From the NCBI GenBank assembly GCA_021234155.1, contig JAJEKV010000092.1:494001-558000 (forward strand): 64,000 nt of DNA, given 5' to 3'. Of the stretch, positions 45,251-58,369 are shown piece after piece. Source of the stretch: Isoetes taiwanensis. Its lineage: Eukaryota > Streptophyta > Lycopodiopsida > Isoetales > Isoetaceae. A model generated the notes under the pieces. That model saw only the letters and a list, made by a program, of their open reading frames with translations, did no database searches and was not told the origin of the DNA. Every line of letters starts with the position of its first letter. Within the stretch, counting starts at the first letter, position 1. Made by a program: the position numbers and the translations under genes.

Positions 45251-46830
45251 TGTTAGTTTACCAACAAGATATCCATGCAGGGAAGGGTGGGGAGGTGGGC
45301 CCGACCGTAGGAAGAAGGCAAGAGATGCAAAGAGGCTGATGAAGAAAGAAATGGGCGACAAAGAAGCTAAATAGGGGTCTAGAAATTGCCAAATAATTAA
45401 CTACCAACTGCATTGTAGCTCTAGAACTTTGTTTTCCTTCTATTCGGTGAAACGAAGGAAAACATCATTTCATATGCTACATATTTGGAGGATAACTTGG
45501 CAAAAACGAGTTACTTTGGGTTGTATGAGATAACTGATGCAGAGCATATTTTCAATCTAATTGTGGAGAAAGTCAAGGTTGCAGGGTTGGAGATGAGCAA
45601 ATTTGTGGCATTGGTCTGATGCAGCTCGTGTTATAATAGGTCTCGAAATGGAGTTGCAGCCAGGTTGAAACATGTAAATGGATTTCTAACCAGCATACAT
45701 TGCTTGGCCCACATGACAAATCTTTGCATGGAAGGTGTAGGGGAACTAGCAGAATGTAAACAAGTTTGCAACAAGATCGATGCCTTGGTTAACAAAGTGT
45801 CTGCCTTTTTCAGCAAAAGCCAAAGCATCTGAATCATCTTATAGAGGTAGAAAAAGAACTTGGTTACGATGTTAGTAGACTGATCAAAATTTAGGGCACA
45901 CGTTGGCTTAGCCATCATGGGGCTATCAGAAAAGTATTTATAAACATAAAGCATTTTCTTCAGGCCTTTAAAAATGAAGGAAAGATGAATTTGTATTATG
46001 AGTTGTCTAGCTTTGAAGTTATTTATGTTTTAGCTTTTCTAGCTGACAACTCTGAGTTGTTCTTATCAGAAGCTAACTATTGATGTCACAGTTGTTGGAA
46101 GCTTATCCAAGCATACAATTGCAGACATAGAAGAAGACCTCTTACTAGATCAACCACTTGATCTTAATGGCAGCCAGATGGATAGCAAGGGATACCCAAT
46201 AATCCCAGATTATTGCTGCGACAAGGACAACCATTTAGCAGAGCTTCGAGGTGCTGTAAAAGGTGACATGTTTAGGGGTTTACATATGCAACGATGTGTG
46301 GACAGAATTGACCTTGCCCGAGCATTGGACTTCCAAAAAAAAATTTTTGCAAAAGGGCTAATTAGTTGCATAGAAGTTGATATATTATCCAAGATGCGAA
46401 TATTGTCACTAATGAATTTTCCTTCAGGTATGGTGGCTCTTCGAGCATTTGGTCATGCTGAGATCGAGGAGCTTGCTGATTTTTATAGCAGGACCTTGAT
46501 AGTAAATGGGACTGAAATTAAGAGATTTATTGAGAAGAAGGAATTTGAAACAGAATTCAAAGGGTGGAAGCTTTGGGCAGCACAAGAATGGGCTGAAAAA
46601 AGCTTTCTAGATTATTGGCAGATGATATGAGGGAATGAGTTATGGAAGGATGATTTTCTAGAATAGGCGAAGGTAGCAACAATTGGTATGGTGCAATGTT
46701 CTAGCACAGCAGAATGTGAACGAAGGCTTTAGTAGAATGAACGTCATTAAAATAGCATGTAGGAATAAGTTGAAAATTGATTAACTATTGGTGGGTTCTG
46801 ATGTGGAATAATATATTATTGGTAGTGGCT

Positions 46831-48077
46831 ACAAGATTTTGAGAGAGAGTGCTAATTACAGGCATATTTCACTACATTTGGTACAACATGCCACCGACAA
46901 CGTGAGGAAGATAATGAGGATTCTGAAGATGAGATGAGAAAAAATGAAACTATTGAATTGCCTATATGTTTTGTTCTTTGTAGGAAAATTTCCGATATAA
47001 TAAAAATTTTCTAGGAAATTGCTCGTACAATTTTTGAATTGCCTATAGAATTTTAAGTTTGTAGGAATATTTCTTATACCACTAAAATCTTTCCCCACCA
47101 CTGCATACTAGCTTTTTTTAGATTGTGGATCGATGGCTTATTTATGGTGAGGAGTGCCCGATTGATTGCTGTAAAAACCAAGCGGGCACAAGCATCTAGA
47201 TTGGTGGCTTCGAGAGAAGGGCTTCAAAACGGTAAGCACAACTAACTTAATTTTTGTTTATGATAAGATCAGCATAATCTTATAGCTGCTGGAATTACTT
47301 TTTATAAAGAATGAGATGGAGAAATGGCTATGGGCAATCTAGGGTCTTCATATCTGTAATTTTGAAAGGGTTACGCTTTTTTGCATCTGCGCGTCTTATT
47401 TCTACCGCCAAAAGTGGTAACTCCGTTCAGAGTATCCAGCCATAGCTATGCAGATGCACCATAAATAAATCTTGTCAGCTCTAAAAGCAAAGATTCGCTT
47501 TATAGCAAAACACATGATTTAGGGGAAAAGAAAGCATGTATATGCTGATGCTGGTGTTGATATTGATGTCATGAGCAAGGAATATTATCAAATGAGGTTA
47601 GATGTCTATTAGATTTTCCACAAATAAGTTCTCTTCTTTTAGAGCAGCGAATGCTTTTTTGAGCTATGAAAGATCCATTGGAAGTGAAAGTTTTTCAATA
47701 TTATAGACATATATTCTCCATAACTTTAGAAGCCTTTCTCAATGCTATTGCTCAATCAATTGAAGCATTTCAATAACAAATGATTACAAACGAGCATTTC
47801 CATCGATCCTAGTGTCTAGTGCATGGTTCTTGTGGTAATAGCAATGATATCGCCACTAATATCATATGAATGTTTTGACTTTCCATATGATATTAGTGGT
47901 GACATAGTAGAACTGAATAAAAATGTGCTATGAGTGACTATTGAGGAGCTGTAACCTTTCACAACTTCAAGGAATTTATGTAAAGCTCTTCATTTTGAAA
48001 TTCTGAGTTTGCGTTATCTGGTTTTTTTTTCTTATGTCCAAGGTGGGCGATGGTATTTCAATGTCATTTTTTTTGCA
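46831..48077. other. AT-rich spacer, no gene
   Basis: No coding region recognised. A short inverted repeat (ATATCATATGAA near 47860 and CATATGATATTAGTGG near 47885) is present. Confidence 0.4.
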
Positions 48078-50330
48078 GGTCTAATGCTTGCCTCTCTACA
48101 GCAAAATATGACTGGTTCTTCAAGCATTATCTTGTTGCTACAACTCTGAACATAGCTCTTAGTATTGGACTCCAGAAGAGCGATCTTTCTTGCCATCTTT
48201 TCTTTAGGGACTATAAGGCATTCTTGAAATCCAAAAAGCATCGGTATATTGCAGAAAATCAGCAGCGCATGTTTGACATGCTGATGACTGGGCCAAAAGC
48301 CTTTTGGCGTAGAGTGCTGTATAAGAGGCATCAACCACCTGGCAATGTTACCTCAGACCAGTGGAGACAACGATTGGAGGAGTTGTATGACCCCCCAGGA
48401 GCGATCGCTGAGGTACCAGATCAGCTAGAAGAGACGCTACAGCTTTCAGAGGAGGACATCCACCAGGGTCTTAGGCATCTTGCTAATGGTAAAGCAAAGG
48501 ACTTGCAGGGACTTCAAGCCGAGCTGTTGGAATGGGGTGGGCCAGCTTTGCTAGGGCCTTTGACAGTGATAATCAATCAGGCCATTAGAGAGGGCCTCCC
48601 ACAGGAATGGATGGTTAGCGAGGTCACCCCTATTCATAAGACGGGAAGTAGGGATGACTCCACCAACTACCGTATGATCATGGTGAGCCCATTACTCGCA
48701 AAACTTCTAGCAGGTGTGCTGGAGAAGAAGTTAACGCAGTGGGCTGAGGAAACTGGAGTACGTCAGTTGGCCAGACAGGTTTTCGCCCTGCCCACTCCAC
48801 GATTGACCACATTTTTACGCTCAGAATTTTTATGGAAGCTAGTCGCAATGCACAACATGACTTGTATTGCTGTTTCGTGGATTTTAAGACGGCATATGAT
48901 ACGGTCCCTCGAAACCAGTTGTGGCAGCGCTTGCAGGAGCTACATGTCCCACAGGATTTGCAGAATGCCATCTACAGGCTCTATGACGGAATATATGCCA
49001 CTTTGCCTGCATCAGATCACCGAGTGAGTAGCATCATAGGTGTTAAACAAGGATGTCCGTTATCCCCAACGCTTTTTGGACTCTATATTGACAAGTTGGA
49101 GACCTGGATGCAAGAACATGGGGGTGGTAGCCCACAGTTGCCAGAGGCATGTACAATAAAACAGTTGCTCTATGCAGACGAGCTGGCTTATTGTCTCATA
49201 CATCTAGGAGTATGCAGGAACATTTGGACGCTCTCAGTGGATTCTGTGACATAGCAGGAATGACCGTGAACCAGCAGAAAACCAAGCTGTTGGCAATCCT
49301 GTCCGCGCAGCATGATATCCCAGACTTCTATTACAGAGGATAAAAGATGGATGTTGTAAGGACCTTTAAGTATCTGGGAATCGATTTTTCTGCTAACATG
49401 CTATGGGATGACTGTGTAGAAAGAAGGGTCAGCGCGGGATGGGAATCCCTGTATGCAATGCAGAATAGCTGTTACAGAATAGATCTCTGCGATTGGGCAT
49501 GCAAAGTGCACCAGTTTAGAGCACTCGTTGAACCAGTCTTGCTGTATGGGGTAGAGGTCTAGGGTCCAGCAATTAGCAAGAGCACCTGGGATAAGCTAGA
49601 GCGGGTACAGAAGGCCTTCCTGACATACAGCCTAGGCGTCAAGGACACGATGCCTTATCCGATTTTGCTGTATGAGACTGGTTTTTGGCCCCTGCAGCAT
49701 TCTGCTATGAGCAGGCACCTTGCGTATTTCCATAAGGTCTCCCTCCCCGTGCTCTGTTGTTGGCACAAGGGCCACAACGACTGAAGAGAGTGTGGCAGGA
49801 GCATTGTAATGGGTGGTTCGCAAGATGGTCCATAGACTATCAACAAATTATGGCTATGCCGGATATCGAGGAACAGGAGCTGCATTTGAATGAGCGCTTT
49901 GCTGCCTCTCTGTGCGAAGCCCAAAACAGAGCACTACCACATGCAGGTTAATCCATCGCTGGAACATTGCCCACACCAATATTTGAAGGCACACATCTCT
50001 ACCAAGAAACGGAGAGCCATAGCTGCAATGAGGACAGAGTCCCACCATCTCAGAATTGAGACAGGCCGCTGGGGTACGGATGGAGGGCAGAGAATCCCCC
50101 GGCATGAGAGATTATGCCAGTGTTGCCACATGCAGATAGTAGAAGATGAACACCATGCTCTACAGGAGTGTCCGGCCTATGCACACATTCGAGCAGCTCA
50201 TGCCGATCTCAGATGCTCTGACATAGCAATTCATCAATTGCTGGCTTCGCCAATGGTTGCACGTCTCGCGTCCTACATTCTACAAGTCTCCACCGTTAGA
50301 GAGTCCCTCACAGCACAGGGAATTTGAGCG
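48078..50330 (+). pseudogene. Non-LTR retrotransposon reverse transcriptase, decayed
   Basis: The frame from 48078 leads into a reverse-transcriptase domain: FWRRVLYKR, LANGKAKDLQGLQAELL, VTPIHKTG and NYRMIMVSPLLAKLL. After a frame change near 48790 come motif A, CFVDFKTAYDTVPR (about 48870), and motif B, GVKQGCPLSPTLFGLY (about 49040). Motif C reads YADELA rather than YADD (about 49172), followed by another frame change. DIAGMTVNQQKTK, FKYLGIDFS and VEPVLLYGVEV follow, with stops at 49341 and 49560. Near 50100 the frame LCQCCHMQIVEDEHHALQEC carries the C-terminal CCHC zinc-binding motif. These enzymes copy their RNA directly at a nicked target. The 5' part with endonuclease is absent and the several breaks mean no active protein. 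Confidence 0.88.
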
Positions 50331-50535
50331 CCCAGATAGGGAATTTGAACGCCTACTACAAGGGTTTTTCCTCCCACATGAAGGGTTTTTTTGTCCTAGT
50401 GGTAGAGACACATTGTATGGGGCTTTTGTGGTTTTCTTTTGTGTTTGGATATTATCTGATATATTGTATTGTGACCGTCTCATAGGCCAGTTAACCTCCG
50501 TGGACGTTAAAATATACTTCCTTCCTTCCTTCTTT
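50331..50535 (+). mobile_element. 3' UTR and (TTCC)n tail of the LINE
   Basis: This is non-coding DNA after the reverse transcriptase, ending CCGTGGACGTTAAAATATAC and then CTTCCTTCCTTCCTT. The same 3' end recurs at 51060-51118 and, on the minus strand, at 59806-59868. A microsatellite-like tail in place of poly(A) is known for some LINE clades. Confidence 0.7.
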
Positions 50536-50980
50536 TATGATAATTTTATTCAGGTTCTTTGAATGACGATGCATTTTTATTCCTTGCCTATGCTATATCT
50601 TTGTTTGGTTGCTATAACCATCATCACATTGAAAACAATATTGAAAAATCTTATGACAAGCCACTACCAATTCGATAAACCATGGTATATTAAAAAACCA
50701 TAATGAATTATCACTATTGCATTAAAAACCATATAAAAAACCATTATCAACTCAAATAAACCATGCTTCAACAAAAAACCAATATAATTAACTATGTACT
50801 AATTATAAAAACCACAATAATATGTGGTTTTTATTAAGGATAAAAAAATCTGCATAGAAAACCACACCAATAGTTGGTGGTAAATTATAGTAGTTAATTT
50901 TTTGGGTGCCTTGTGCGGTACATGAGTGTATATATTTGTGTGTTTTTGCATTTCGTATATTGTCAGCAGGCTGATTGCTG

Positions 50981-51118
50981 CCACGGTTTTTCCCTCGAAA
51001 ACCCTTCGGGACGGGGGTTTTTTAATCCGGGTAGTAATCCGCTTACTGCGCTTTTGTATTGGGTCCCATAGACCGATTGGTCTCTGTGGACGATAAAAAT
51101 ACCTCCTTCCTCCCTTCC
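50981..51118 (+). mobile_element. Second (TTCC)-tailed LINE 3' fragment
   Basis: The end reads CCCATAGACCGATTGGTCTC, TGTGGACGATAAAAATACC, then TCCTTCCTCCC, matching the 3' ends at 50480-50535 and 59806-59868. Upstream, TTTTTCCCTCGAAAACCCTT and a G5T6AATCC stretch are shared with 44783-44900. It is a severely 5'-truncated copy. Confidence 0.75.
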
Positions 51119-51151
51119 TAGACGTCTTGGTCTTAAGTTTGCACAATTTAC

Positions 51152-51510
51152 ATGTCAAACTTGGACTCTAATGCTCAAGAGTTAATTGATGAGCTTGACA
51201 GGCAACCAGTGAAAGATGCAACCACCATTAACATATTCTACTGTGCACTCTGTGCTTAATAGTAACCAACCATGTCTTATGCAACTTGATTACCTTTTGG
51301 CTAGGAGGGATATTTGTTGGTATTATAAGTTGGACGATTTGGATGCCAAACGATCTGGAGTTAACTGATGAGGTTGACAGGCGGCAACCAGTGAAAGAGG
51401 CAATTATGGTACTGCTAACAAATCCTTCTATGCAATTTGTTTTTAATAATAGCCAACCTCTGTCTTATGCAATCTAATTGTCTTTTGGTCAGATGGGGAT
51501 ATCAAGGATG
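51152..51510. repeat. ~185-bp tandem duplication
   Basis: Sequence from about 51152 to 51310 recurs, diverged, at about 51337-51510. Shared landmarks are GAGTTAATTGATGAGCTTGA or its variant, CAACCAGTGAAAGA, CAACC then TGTCTTATGCAA, and TTTTGG. It is non-coding. Confidence 0.78.
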
Positions 51511-52553
51511 TTAGTGCAGTAAGACTTCCAACTCCAAATCTACACATGGTACATTAGAATTGGTTAGTATCCTTATCACACTTTGACATTCCTTCTTCCA
51601 CGCGAGCGGCATCAAGGAGCTTGTTATGATTGTAATACATGCAGATCAAATAGCAGTAGCTCTTTCTCATGTTGTTATACTAGAATCTTCTCTCATCATA
51701 TGAGACCGTCTTCACAAACAAAACAAAGGAATTACATCGAGCAAGGAATGCGTTTTTAGTAATGATGGATCATCACTTTCAAACAACCATGTATAGTATT
51801 ATTAGAGGCCTTAGCCTTCTACCCACCACTGAATGATGCCATTACTTTGCACAAGCTAAAAATGCTAATCCCACTATAGAAGTTTTAGAAATTTGAACTT
51901 ACTATCATGACTCCATATACTAGATTTAAGATGCTACGAGCAAGTGTTCAAAAAATCTAACTACTTGCCACTTCAGCGCTCCAAGATCTATTTGGTCATT
52001 GTTAGACAAAGCCCCGAATTAGATCAAGTTCCTAGCCATTATGAAATGCCGCTTTCGTCCAATTTTTGACATTATTGCCTTACTACATTATGAACATGCC
52101 ATGATATCACCTTAGCCATTATATATGAATTCTAATGGTTGTCATGTCAACAATGTTGTATGAACTCTATAAGAACATTTTAATCAATTCATGAAATAAA
52201 TGCACGCATGGTGAAGGAAAGAGGTGTGTTTAGTGGTATTTGCCTTAAATTTGTACTCATTGCTGGTAGTGGGTGCAGAAAATCAATTTGATGATTCTAG
52301 ATACTGAATTGCCAATCTATTCTCCTGACATCCTACCCAGGTGCATGGGCCTTAGATAAGCAGAAGGCATTTCATCTCAGGTCCAATTGGTTACTATGGT
52401 CAATTTGGGAGCGTCGTAGGCTGCACATTTTCTATAGGTTCCACCAATATGCTTTCTAAGAATGATGGTTAAATGCTAATAATTCCATCAACATCTCACA
52501 CCCACTAATAAAACACTTCATTATTATAGGTTACAACATATAGATTAAATCCC

Positions 52554-52584
<31 letters not shown>

Positions 52585-54656
52585 CTCATCATTATCATAG
52601 ATATTTAATATCTCCATACTAATATCAACTAAATAAACTTCACCAAATTATATAACAACAAAAGCCCGGACTGCCGTCTACAAGAAATCATCGACAAATG
52701 TATCGGCATTCATTGCAAATATGTGGCATTCCATGATAGCCTTACACTCAAAGTGTGGGAGTCGCTTTGGATATAGTGCAGAGCTTCAATGAAAACTAAA
52801 TAGGTATGACAACCTCGCAAGACAATGTCTGCACCAAGATTTATGATGAATGCAAGACGGTTGCTATAAACATTCCAAAAATTCATCAGTTGTATTCAAA
52901 CTTTAAGCTAAACAAATAAAACAATTTATAAGGATAAATCTTTAATATATAGCGAATGACCATATATGCCCAACTAGACGTTCGCAACTATAGCTTTATT
53001 GTTTTGAATTTCAACCCAATGAAAAGCCCAGCAACGCTGGACACTCTTTCTAGTAATATAATATAATGTAATATAATACCAAATATTGACAAGGAAATGA
53101 AATGCATTATGATTACAGATTTTCCAACTCCAAACGCTTGTTATAGAAGATGATACCTGTAGCATGGATAAATGTGCCATCTCGTGCATCAGACAATTTA
53201 TGATTTAATAGAACATCCTCTCTGTGGTGCATATAGACAATATTAGACAATTGTAGCCCAATATCACGGGAGGGTTGGGAGATATTTTAAATGAATATTA
53301 GATGGAGATTTAGAGAAAGAATAGCCATCTCCAGGTTCCAAAGACAAAGGAGAATGTCATCTAAGGAAAGCCATTTATATAGTCTAAAATGAGCACTATG
53401 GGCATGCAATTTGAAAATTGACTCTCTCTGGGTGATCCAAATATCTATATAAATTCATCAGATAGTCCCATGCTACTATACTCGTCATTTTATTGTATCT
53501 TGATGATTGTGACAATGATAAAGAAATAATCTTCAAGATCAAGAGTTTCTCAGTCATAGGCTCAAGATGGAAGACCTTGATCAAACAATTTTTCTTTTTA
53601 TATAGATTCTGCGGAATAAGACTTCGAATTCTACATCTTACTTTGCCTGGCAATTGCTCGATTAATTTGGAATGGCACAGTGTCACCCACCCCCAGTATT
53701 CTATGGATCCAAATCTATACATCTTCTCCAAACTTCAATAACAATTTCTTCTGACATTCCTGCTGATTGAATCGCTCGTGAATCTTATGGTCTTCCCCAG
53801 ACAGGACCTCTGCTACGTCATGATTATGCTTAGTCAATTTAATAACAAATTCATTAAATATCATTGGTCACTTGGCTTCAGATACATCTAAGCCACTCTC
53901 AGACTTTGCATCACCTATTCTCCAACAATGTTTTCTTCACGTTTCAGTTTTTTCAAAAATGTGCTCTATCGCTCAACTACTGTTTGCTGTTTCAAATGAT
54001 ATGGCTATCAGCGTCTACGCCTAACTATGTACATGTGGTAAACTTTACTCATTACTGACAGAAGATGTTGGCCATCTACCACTTCTTTTAAATCACGTTG
54101 TTGTGACAACTAGAGTGCCTGCCAATTTCAACGCTCATTTCAATCAATTATCATATAAAACAAAAATTGGAATTAAAGTTCTTTGCCTCTCCACTGTGCA
54201 CATGGTAAGCAAGGCTTTGTGTCGTCCTAAGTTTGAAATACCATATTAGTGGAATCATAGACTTTCACGCTGGGTGGGGAAGAACGAGTGATTTACTTCC
54301 ATATGCATTCCAGAGTGTTGATCGATCACCAAGCATAGGTCTGGCCCAATAAATCGCACCTCTAATTGATTGGTTATTATTGTTTCCATAGTTAGCAGCA
54401 TGATTCTGTTGTATGTATTGTTCCAGTAAAATGAAATAACCAGAGTTCTATTTTTGTTTGCCTACTGGATTGTTTTCTTCCAATCACAACAATAAACTTA
54501 TAAATGTCATCTTTCATCCCACTACAAAAAGTTATGTCAAATAAGCAAAGGTGACCTTCTATCTTAATCTGGCCAGTAACCATCGTTTGATCCCAAAGAA
54601 GTGGGACTTAATACAAGACAAAGTGTACACAAGGAAAGGATCTAGATAATGCCACA
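51511..54656. other. AT-rich spacer, no gene
   Basis: Over 3 kb without a recognisable gene. A 29-base A-run at 52554-52582 has no retroelement domain before it and no obvious flanking duplication. A minus-strand frame of 111 codons (53396-53731) has no motif and is not called. Confidence 0.4.
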
Positions 54657-55592
54657 GTTCTATTGCAACATCAATGGAACTGACATTCCTGGGATGGGGA
54701 CGCCCTTCCTCGTATCTCCTATTTATATTGCCTTTGTTTTGCTCTATAGCTCCACAAGATTCTCTCTATCCTATGGGATTCATCCCATTCCTTGCAATTT
54801 GAATTCATCTTAGTTCCTACATCGCTGACACTTACTTGCGCTACAAGAATTAGCCTTGATGGAGCGATCGCTCATGTCTGCTTCCGTTTGGGTGTGTATC
54901 GGATCTACGTGCCAGAGCCTATCTCTGTTGAGCTCTGCTGTTGGCGATTCTCTGGGGCAAGAATTAATAGGTATTTTTTGAAATTGGCACTCTCTGAGCT
55001 CCAATCTGAACCCAGCTAAGGGGGATTTTTGTGGAGTCTTAATAAGGCTGTCAAGTGATCCAGCTCTATCTTCTGGTTTAGCACTAGTGGATTTGTCCCC
55101 TTAAAGCTTTGTTTTGATTGGATTAATGGTCTTACAAGGGTTATTTGCATGTGTTCTTGTTTGATCTGGGATTCTTTCGCTGGATGGGTTTGATTTATGG
55201 TTTATGGCATGTGGTCCTCTTTTTCTTTTGGTCTGTTATATTCATCTGGTGGCTCGTTGATTTATCTTGCAGCTTGGATCTCCTTGCTTATAGGTCCTTG
55301 ATGCGTGAGTTCTTGTACGAGTCTAGTTTTATTATTTTCTGTGATTAACGCTCTTTGGTTGCACCCAAGACCTCCAGCGATCGTATCTACACCAGAATTA
55401 GGCGATAGTATTTCCTGGTCCCCGCAGTTTATCTTTATAGAGGCATTTCGGATTGATCCAGGATCGAAAATAACTTAGGAAGTCTAGGTCATATGGGCAA
55501 CTCTAGGGGCAAGTTTTCTAGTTACTAGGCTGGGGTAAGCTGGATTTGGTCAGGTTGGGCAGCCGGTTTGATTCGCTCAGGTCGTCCGGCGC

Positions 55593-56063
55593 CCGTATAT
55601 CGAGTCCGGGATGTGGTATTTCCGGACATTTTTTGTGGTGTTTCCGGCCATCCGATGTCAGCCAAGTGGTATTTCCGGCCAAAAAAGTGGTGTTTCTGGC
55701 CAAAAACAGTGGTGTTTCTGGCCAAAAATATGGTGTTTCTGGCCAAAAAGTGGTATTTTTGGCCAAAAACCAAGCGCGAAACTGCGCGGCGGAGTCAAAA
55801 TCTTTGGCCGGATCCTTCTTGCAGCTCCCTGGACGGCTTGAAATGCTTCAAAAGCCCTTCCAATCGCTTTGTCTTCCTCTTTAACACTAGTTTGATGAAG
55901 AGAGGAAGCGATTTGAGCTCAGATAGAGCCAGATCAAGTAAAAAATGACCTAAAACAGCTGATTCTGGGCTTAAAACTGTGAAGTGCACAGTGGCTGATA
56001 ACGGGTGGCCGGAAACACCACAAAAAAAGTCTGGAAATACCACATCCCGGACTCGATTTACGG
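55593..56063. repeat. Inner inverted repeat, ~75-bp arms
   Basis: 55593-55668 and 55988-56063 are inverted copies, sharing ATCGAGTCCGGGATGTGGTA and GTGGTGTTTCCGGCCA. The interval between holds a GTGGTGTTTCTGGCC tandem array and unique sequence. It could be a separate small element nested in unit A. Confidence 0.85.
55666..55771. repeat. GTGGTGTTTCTGGCCAAAAA minisatellite, 5 units
   Basis: Five head-to-tail units of 19-22 bases. The unit resembles two segments of the flanking inverted-repeat arm (GTGGTATTTCCGGACA, GTGGTGTTTCCGGCCA), so the array probably grew out of the arm itself. Confidence 0.92.
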
Positions 56064-57248
56064 CGGTCCAGGTCCGATGGGTCTCTGTTCTTGCCGGGTT
56101 GTGTGACCTCAAAAAGTTCAGATCTTTGGGCATGGTCAGGGAAATAGAGGACTACCCACATTCTCCATTCAATTCCTTTCTGTTTTCTTCCTTAAGAAAT
56201 TTTTCAGTTAATTTTCAAGGCTTGTGGTTCACGATTCGCTTCTGCAGGTTGGTGGATAGGTCCAGAGGCAGCGAGCTTTTTCTTTGGTTCAGCATTATGC
56301 ACCTCGCTTACCATAGCATGGTGTGCGATGTTCCAGCCCCAATCTGCTCGTGGTGGAACTCCGACCGCTGCCACAAGTCTCTCCAGCTTCTTAATGGTTA
56401 TTAGTAAATCTGGTTCTGGAATAGGTGCTAATTGGTTTATCTGAGGATTGTCCATGGCATTGGCTGCTTCTGCCTTAATATTCTTTCCAACAACCGATCA
56501 ACTGGGAACTGTCCACGGAATCATCGCAGAAAAAAGTACCAATTAGTGCTGCCCCGGAGGCCATATAGCCAGACCGAGAGAAAATGAAAAAGAAATTACA
56601 TCGCCATGCCGAGAAAGAATGAAATGATAAGTAAACCTGAGAGAGTACAGTGCCACACTGCGAAAAAATACAAAATAAGAACGCGAAAAAATACAAAATA
56701 AGAACATATGCACTTTCAAAAAAGATTGATAGACATGGAGGAAATCGGGGGCTGCAAGGTGCCCGAGTACTATAGAAAATAAACAGATAAAAGATGACTA
56801 ACCAAATGAAATGAAATGCACCAACTCCAACAATGGAACATAATCCAAAAAAATAGAAAATCGGACATAGATATGACCAACAAGCTCAGATATGATAGCA
56901 AGCAAAGGGTAGGAAACCTGTGGAGCCAGAAATGAGCAGAATGTAAAGGAGCTCAAGAGAATGCCAAAGAAGAATGAATAATAAACACTGTTTTGGAGGC
57001 TACAGAACAGAGCCACACCGAGAAACATGAACCCACACAGGTAAAAGAAAGCCATTAAGCCACATCATAGAATGAACCTGAACTCCACAACAGACTATCT
57101 GAAAATTGCAGATCTAACATTGAGATGAAGATGGGAGGGAGGGATGGGAATCTTGTGGAGCTAAAGAGCAAACAATGAAAAAAGCTCAGGAGAATGCCGA
57201 TGAATGGAAAAGAAAGAGAAGGCAATATAAATAGGAGATACAAGAAAT

Positions 57249-57318
57249 GGTGTCCCCATCCAAGGAATGTTGGTTCTATTGTTGTTGCAATAGAACCATG
57301 GCATTCCTAGGATGGGTC
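57249..57318. repeat. Hairpin at the junction of units A and B
   Basis: CCCATCC, AGGAATG and GGTTCTATTG on the left pair with CAATAGAACC, CATTCCTAGG and ATGGG on the right around TTGTTG. The palindrome joins the right terminus of unit A to the left terminus of unit B, and both units share this terminal sequence. Confidence 0.85.
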
Positions 57319-58035
57319 CTATGACACAATCAAGTGGCCGATAGAAGAGGAATCTATCTCAACAAGGATGAAGCAAACTAGAAAGACGAGGAAAATACGT
57401 AAAACAGATAGAAGAATGAAAAAATAAGATGAATAAATCAGGCAAATGGGATAAGACAAAAGAACCAAGGCTAAACAAGGCTTGATGGCATAACTGGAAT
57501 AGTGAAGGCAAAGGCAGACCATAATATATAGAGACCAAGAGGGGCAAATGAACTAAGATGATGAATTGAAAAGGCATTAATAATAAGTAACAGAAGAACT
57601 AAGATGATGCAAGAGGTTCAATGAACAAACGAAAAGGAAAGGGCAAATAAGGAACCCGAACAAGAAGGATACATAGGGAAAAATGTGGTAAATATGAGCA
57701 AAAAACAAAAAAAGAAGAGATGGTCGAACAAGATTGGGAAGAGCAATTATAGAAATTAGACTAAATGAAAAGGAAATTGAAACAATAGGAGCCAATGGTT
57801 CAAAAAAGACAAATAAGATGGTCGAGATAATACTGACCAATTGGATTAAATAGAATGGGTACAACAAGGAATACCAGAATCTATAGATATCTATAAAAAG
57901 GGGACGTGGAAACTGGCAACAACACAAGAGCACATGAGACTAAACAAAAGAACGGATGAGCTAACAAATTCAATAAATACTACCATAGAAAAATACTATG
58001 AAACTAAAGCCCAACATATCTATATCTCAAATACA

Positions 58036-58138
58036 AACAATGGGTCTATGCGAACTTATCAGAGCAGCACCAACATACGCTGATAGAACAATGGGTACAA
58101 GCCGACTTATCAGAGCAGCACCAACATACGCTTATTGA
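58036..58138. repeat. 51-bp tandem duplication
   Basis: Two adjacent units start AACAATGGGT and share ACTTATCAGAGCAGCACCAA followed by CATACGCT. It lies inside unit B. Confidence 0.9.
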
Positions 58139-58369
58139 ACCTAGACCTTAAATCTAGAAAACGAACCAACATGTTGAGAGAGATAAAACAAAATGAGGAC
58201 CCAAATGAGCAAAATATGAAAATAATGAGAGACGATAGATCTAGAAATAAAGGAGATGTGATAACCAATACAAGAAGTAAAAGCACAAGAACAAAAATGA
58301 AAGAACGAAAAACTACATCAAGGCAGATCTAATACGTAAGAAAAATGAAAGCAACAAAGGAAACCAACC

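Larger units (their letters stand above)
44107..46830 (+). pseudogene. hAT transposase pseudogene, second copy
   Basis: The start, 44107-44376, has KWKDSWKDTWPWVQF and a finger FCEICMLDKRN to HANSKEHKAA, a TTF-type zinc finger. Near 44520-44610 a decayed NETVIQKVNQSPFFGIMVDE segment marks the beginning of the catalytic core. About 850 bases of unrelated, repeat-rich DNA then intervene. Core sequence resumes near 45470-46060 with SIHCLAHMTNLCMEGVGELA, GTRWLSHHGAIRKVF and DNSELFL, broken by stops and frame changes. The longest clean piece is 46178-46630. The dimerisation region near 46690-46790 is recognisable (STAECER, RMNVIK) but frameshifted. It is too damaged to function. No terminal repeats or target duplication were found. 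Confidence 0.85.
54657..57296. mobile_element. Inverted-repeat unit A (2.6 kb)
   Basis: The left end GTTCTATTGCAACA at 54657 matches the reverse complement of the right end at 57296. The match continues inward for more than 80 bases (GGATGGGGAC, TATCTCCTATTTATATTGCC) and, after a gap of about 39 bases, through GCTCCACAAGATTC. No transposase is recognisable. Long imperfect terminal inverted repeats around non-coding DNA suggest a non-autonomous foldback or MULE-like element. The ends coincide with a palindrome, so no target-site duplication can be read with confidence. Confidence 0.65.

Noticed and set aside
52554-52582. Long poly(A) as a retroelement tail
   Set aside because: No LINE, SINE or gene sequence precedes it and no flanking duplication is visible; it may be a microsatellite.
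53396-53731. 111-codon minus-strand frame
   Set aside because: No recognisable motif, no splice support and overlapping frames on the other strand.
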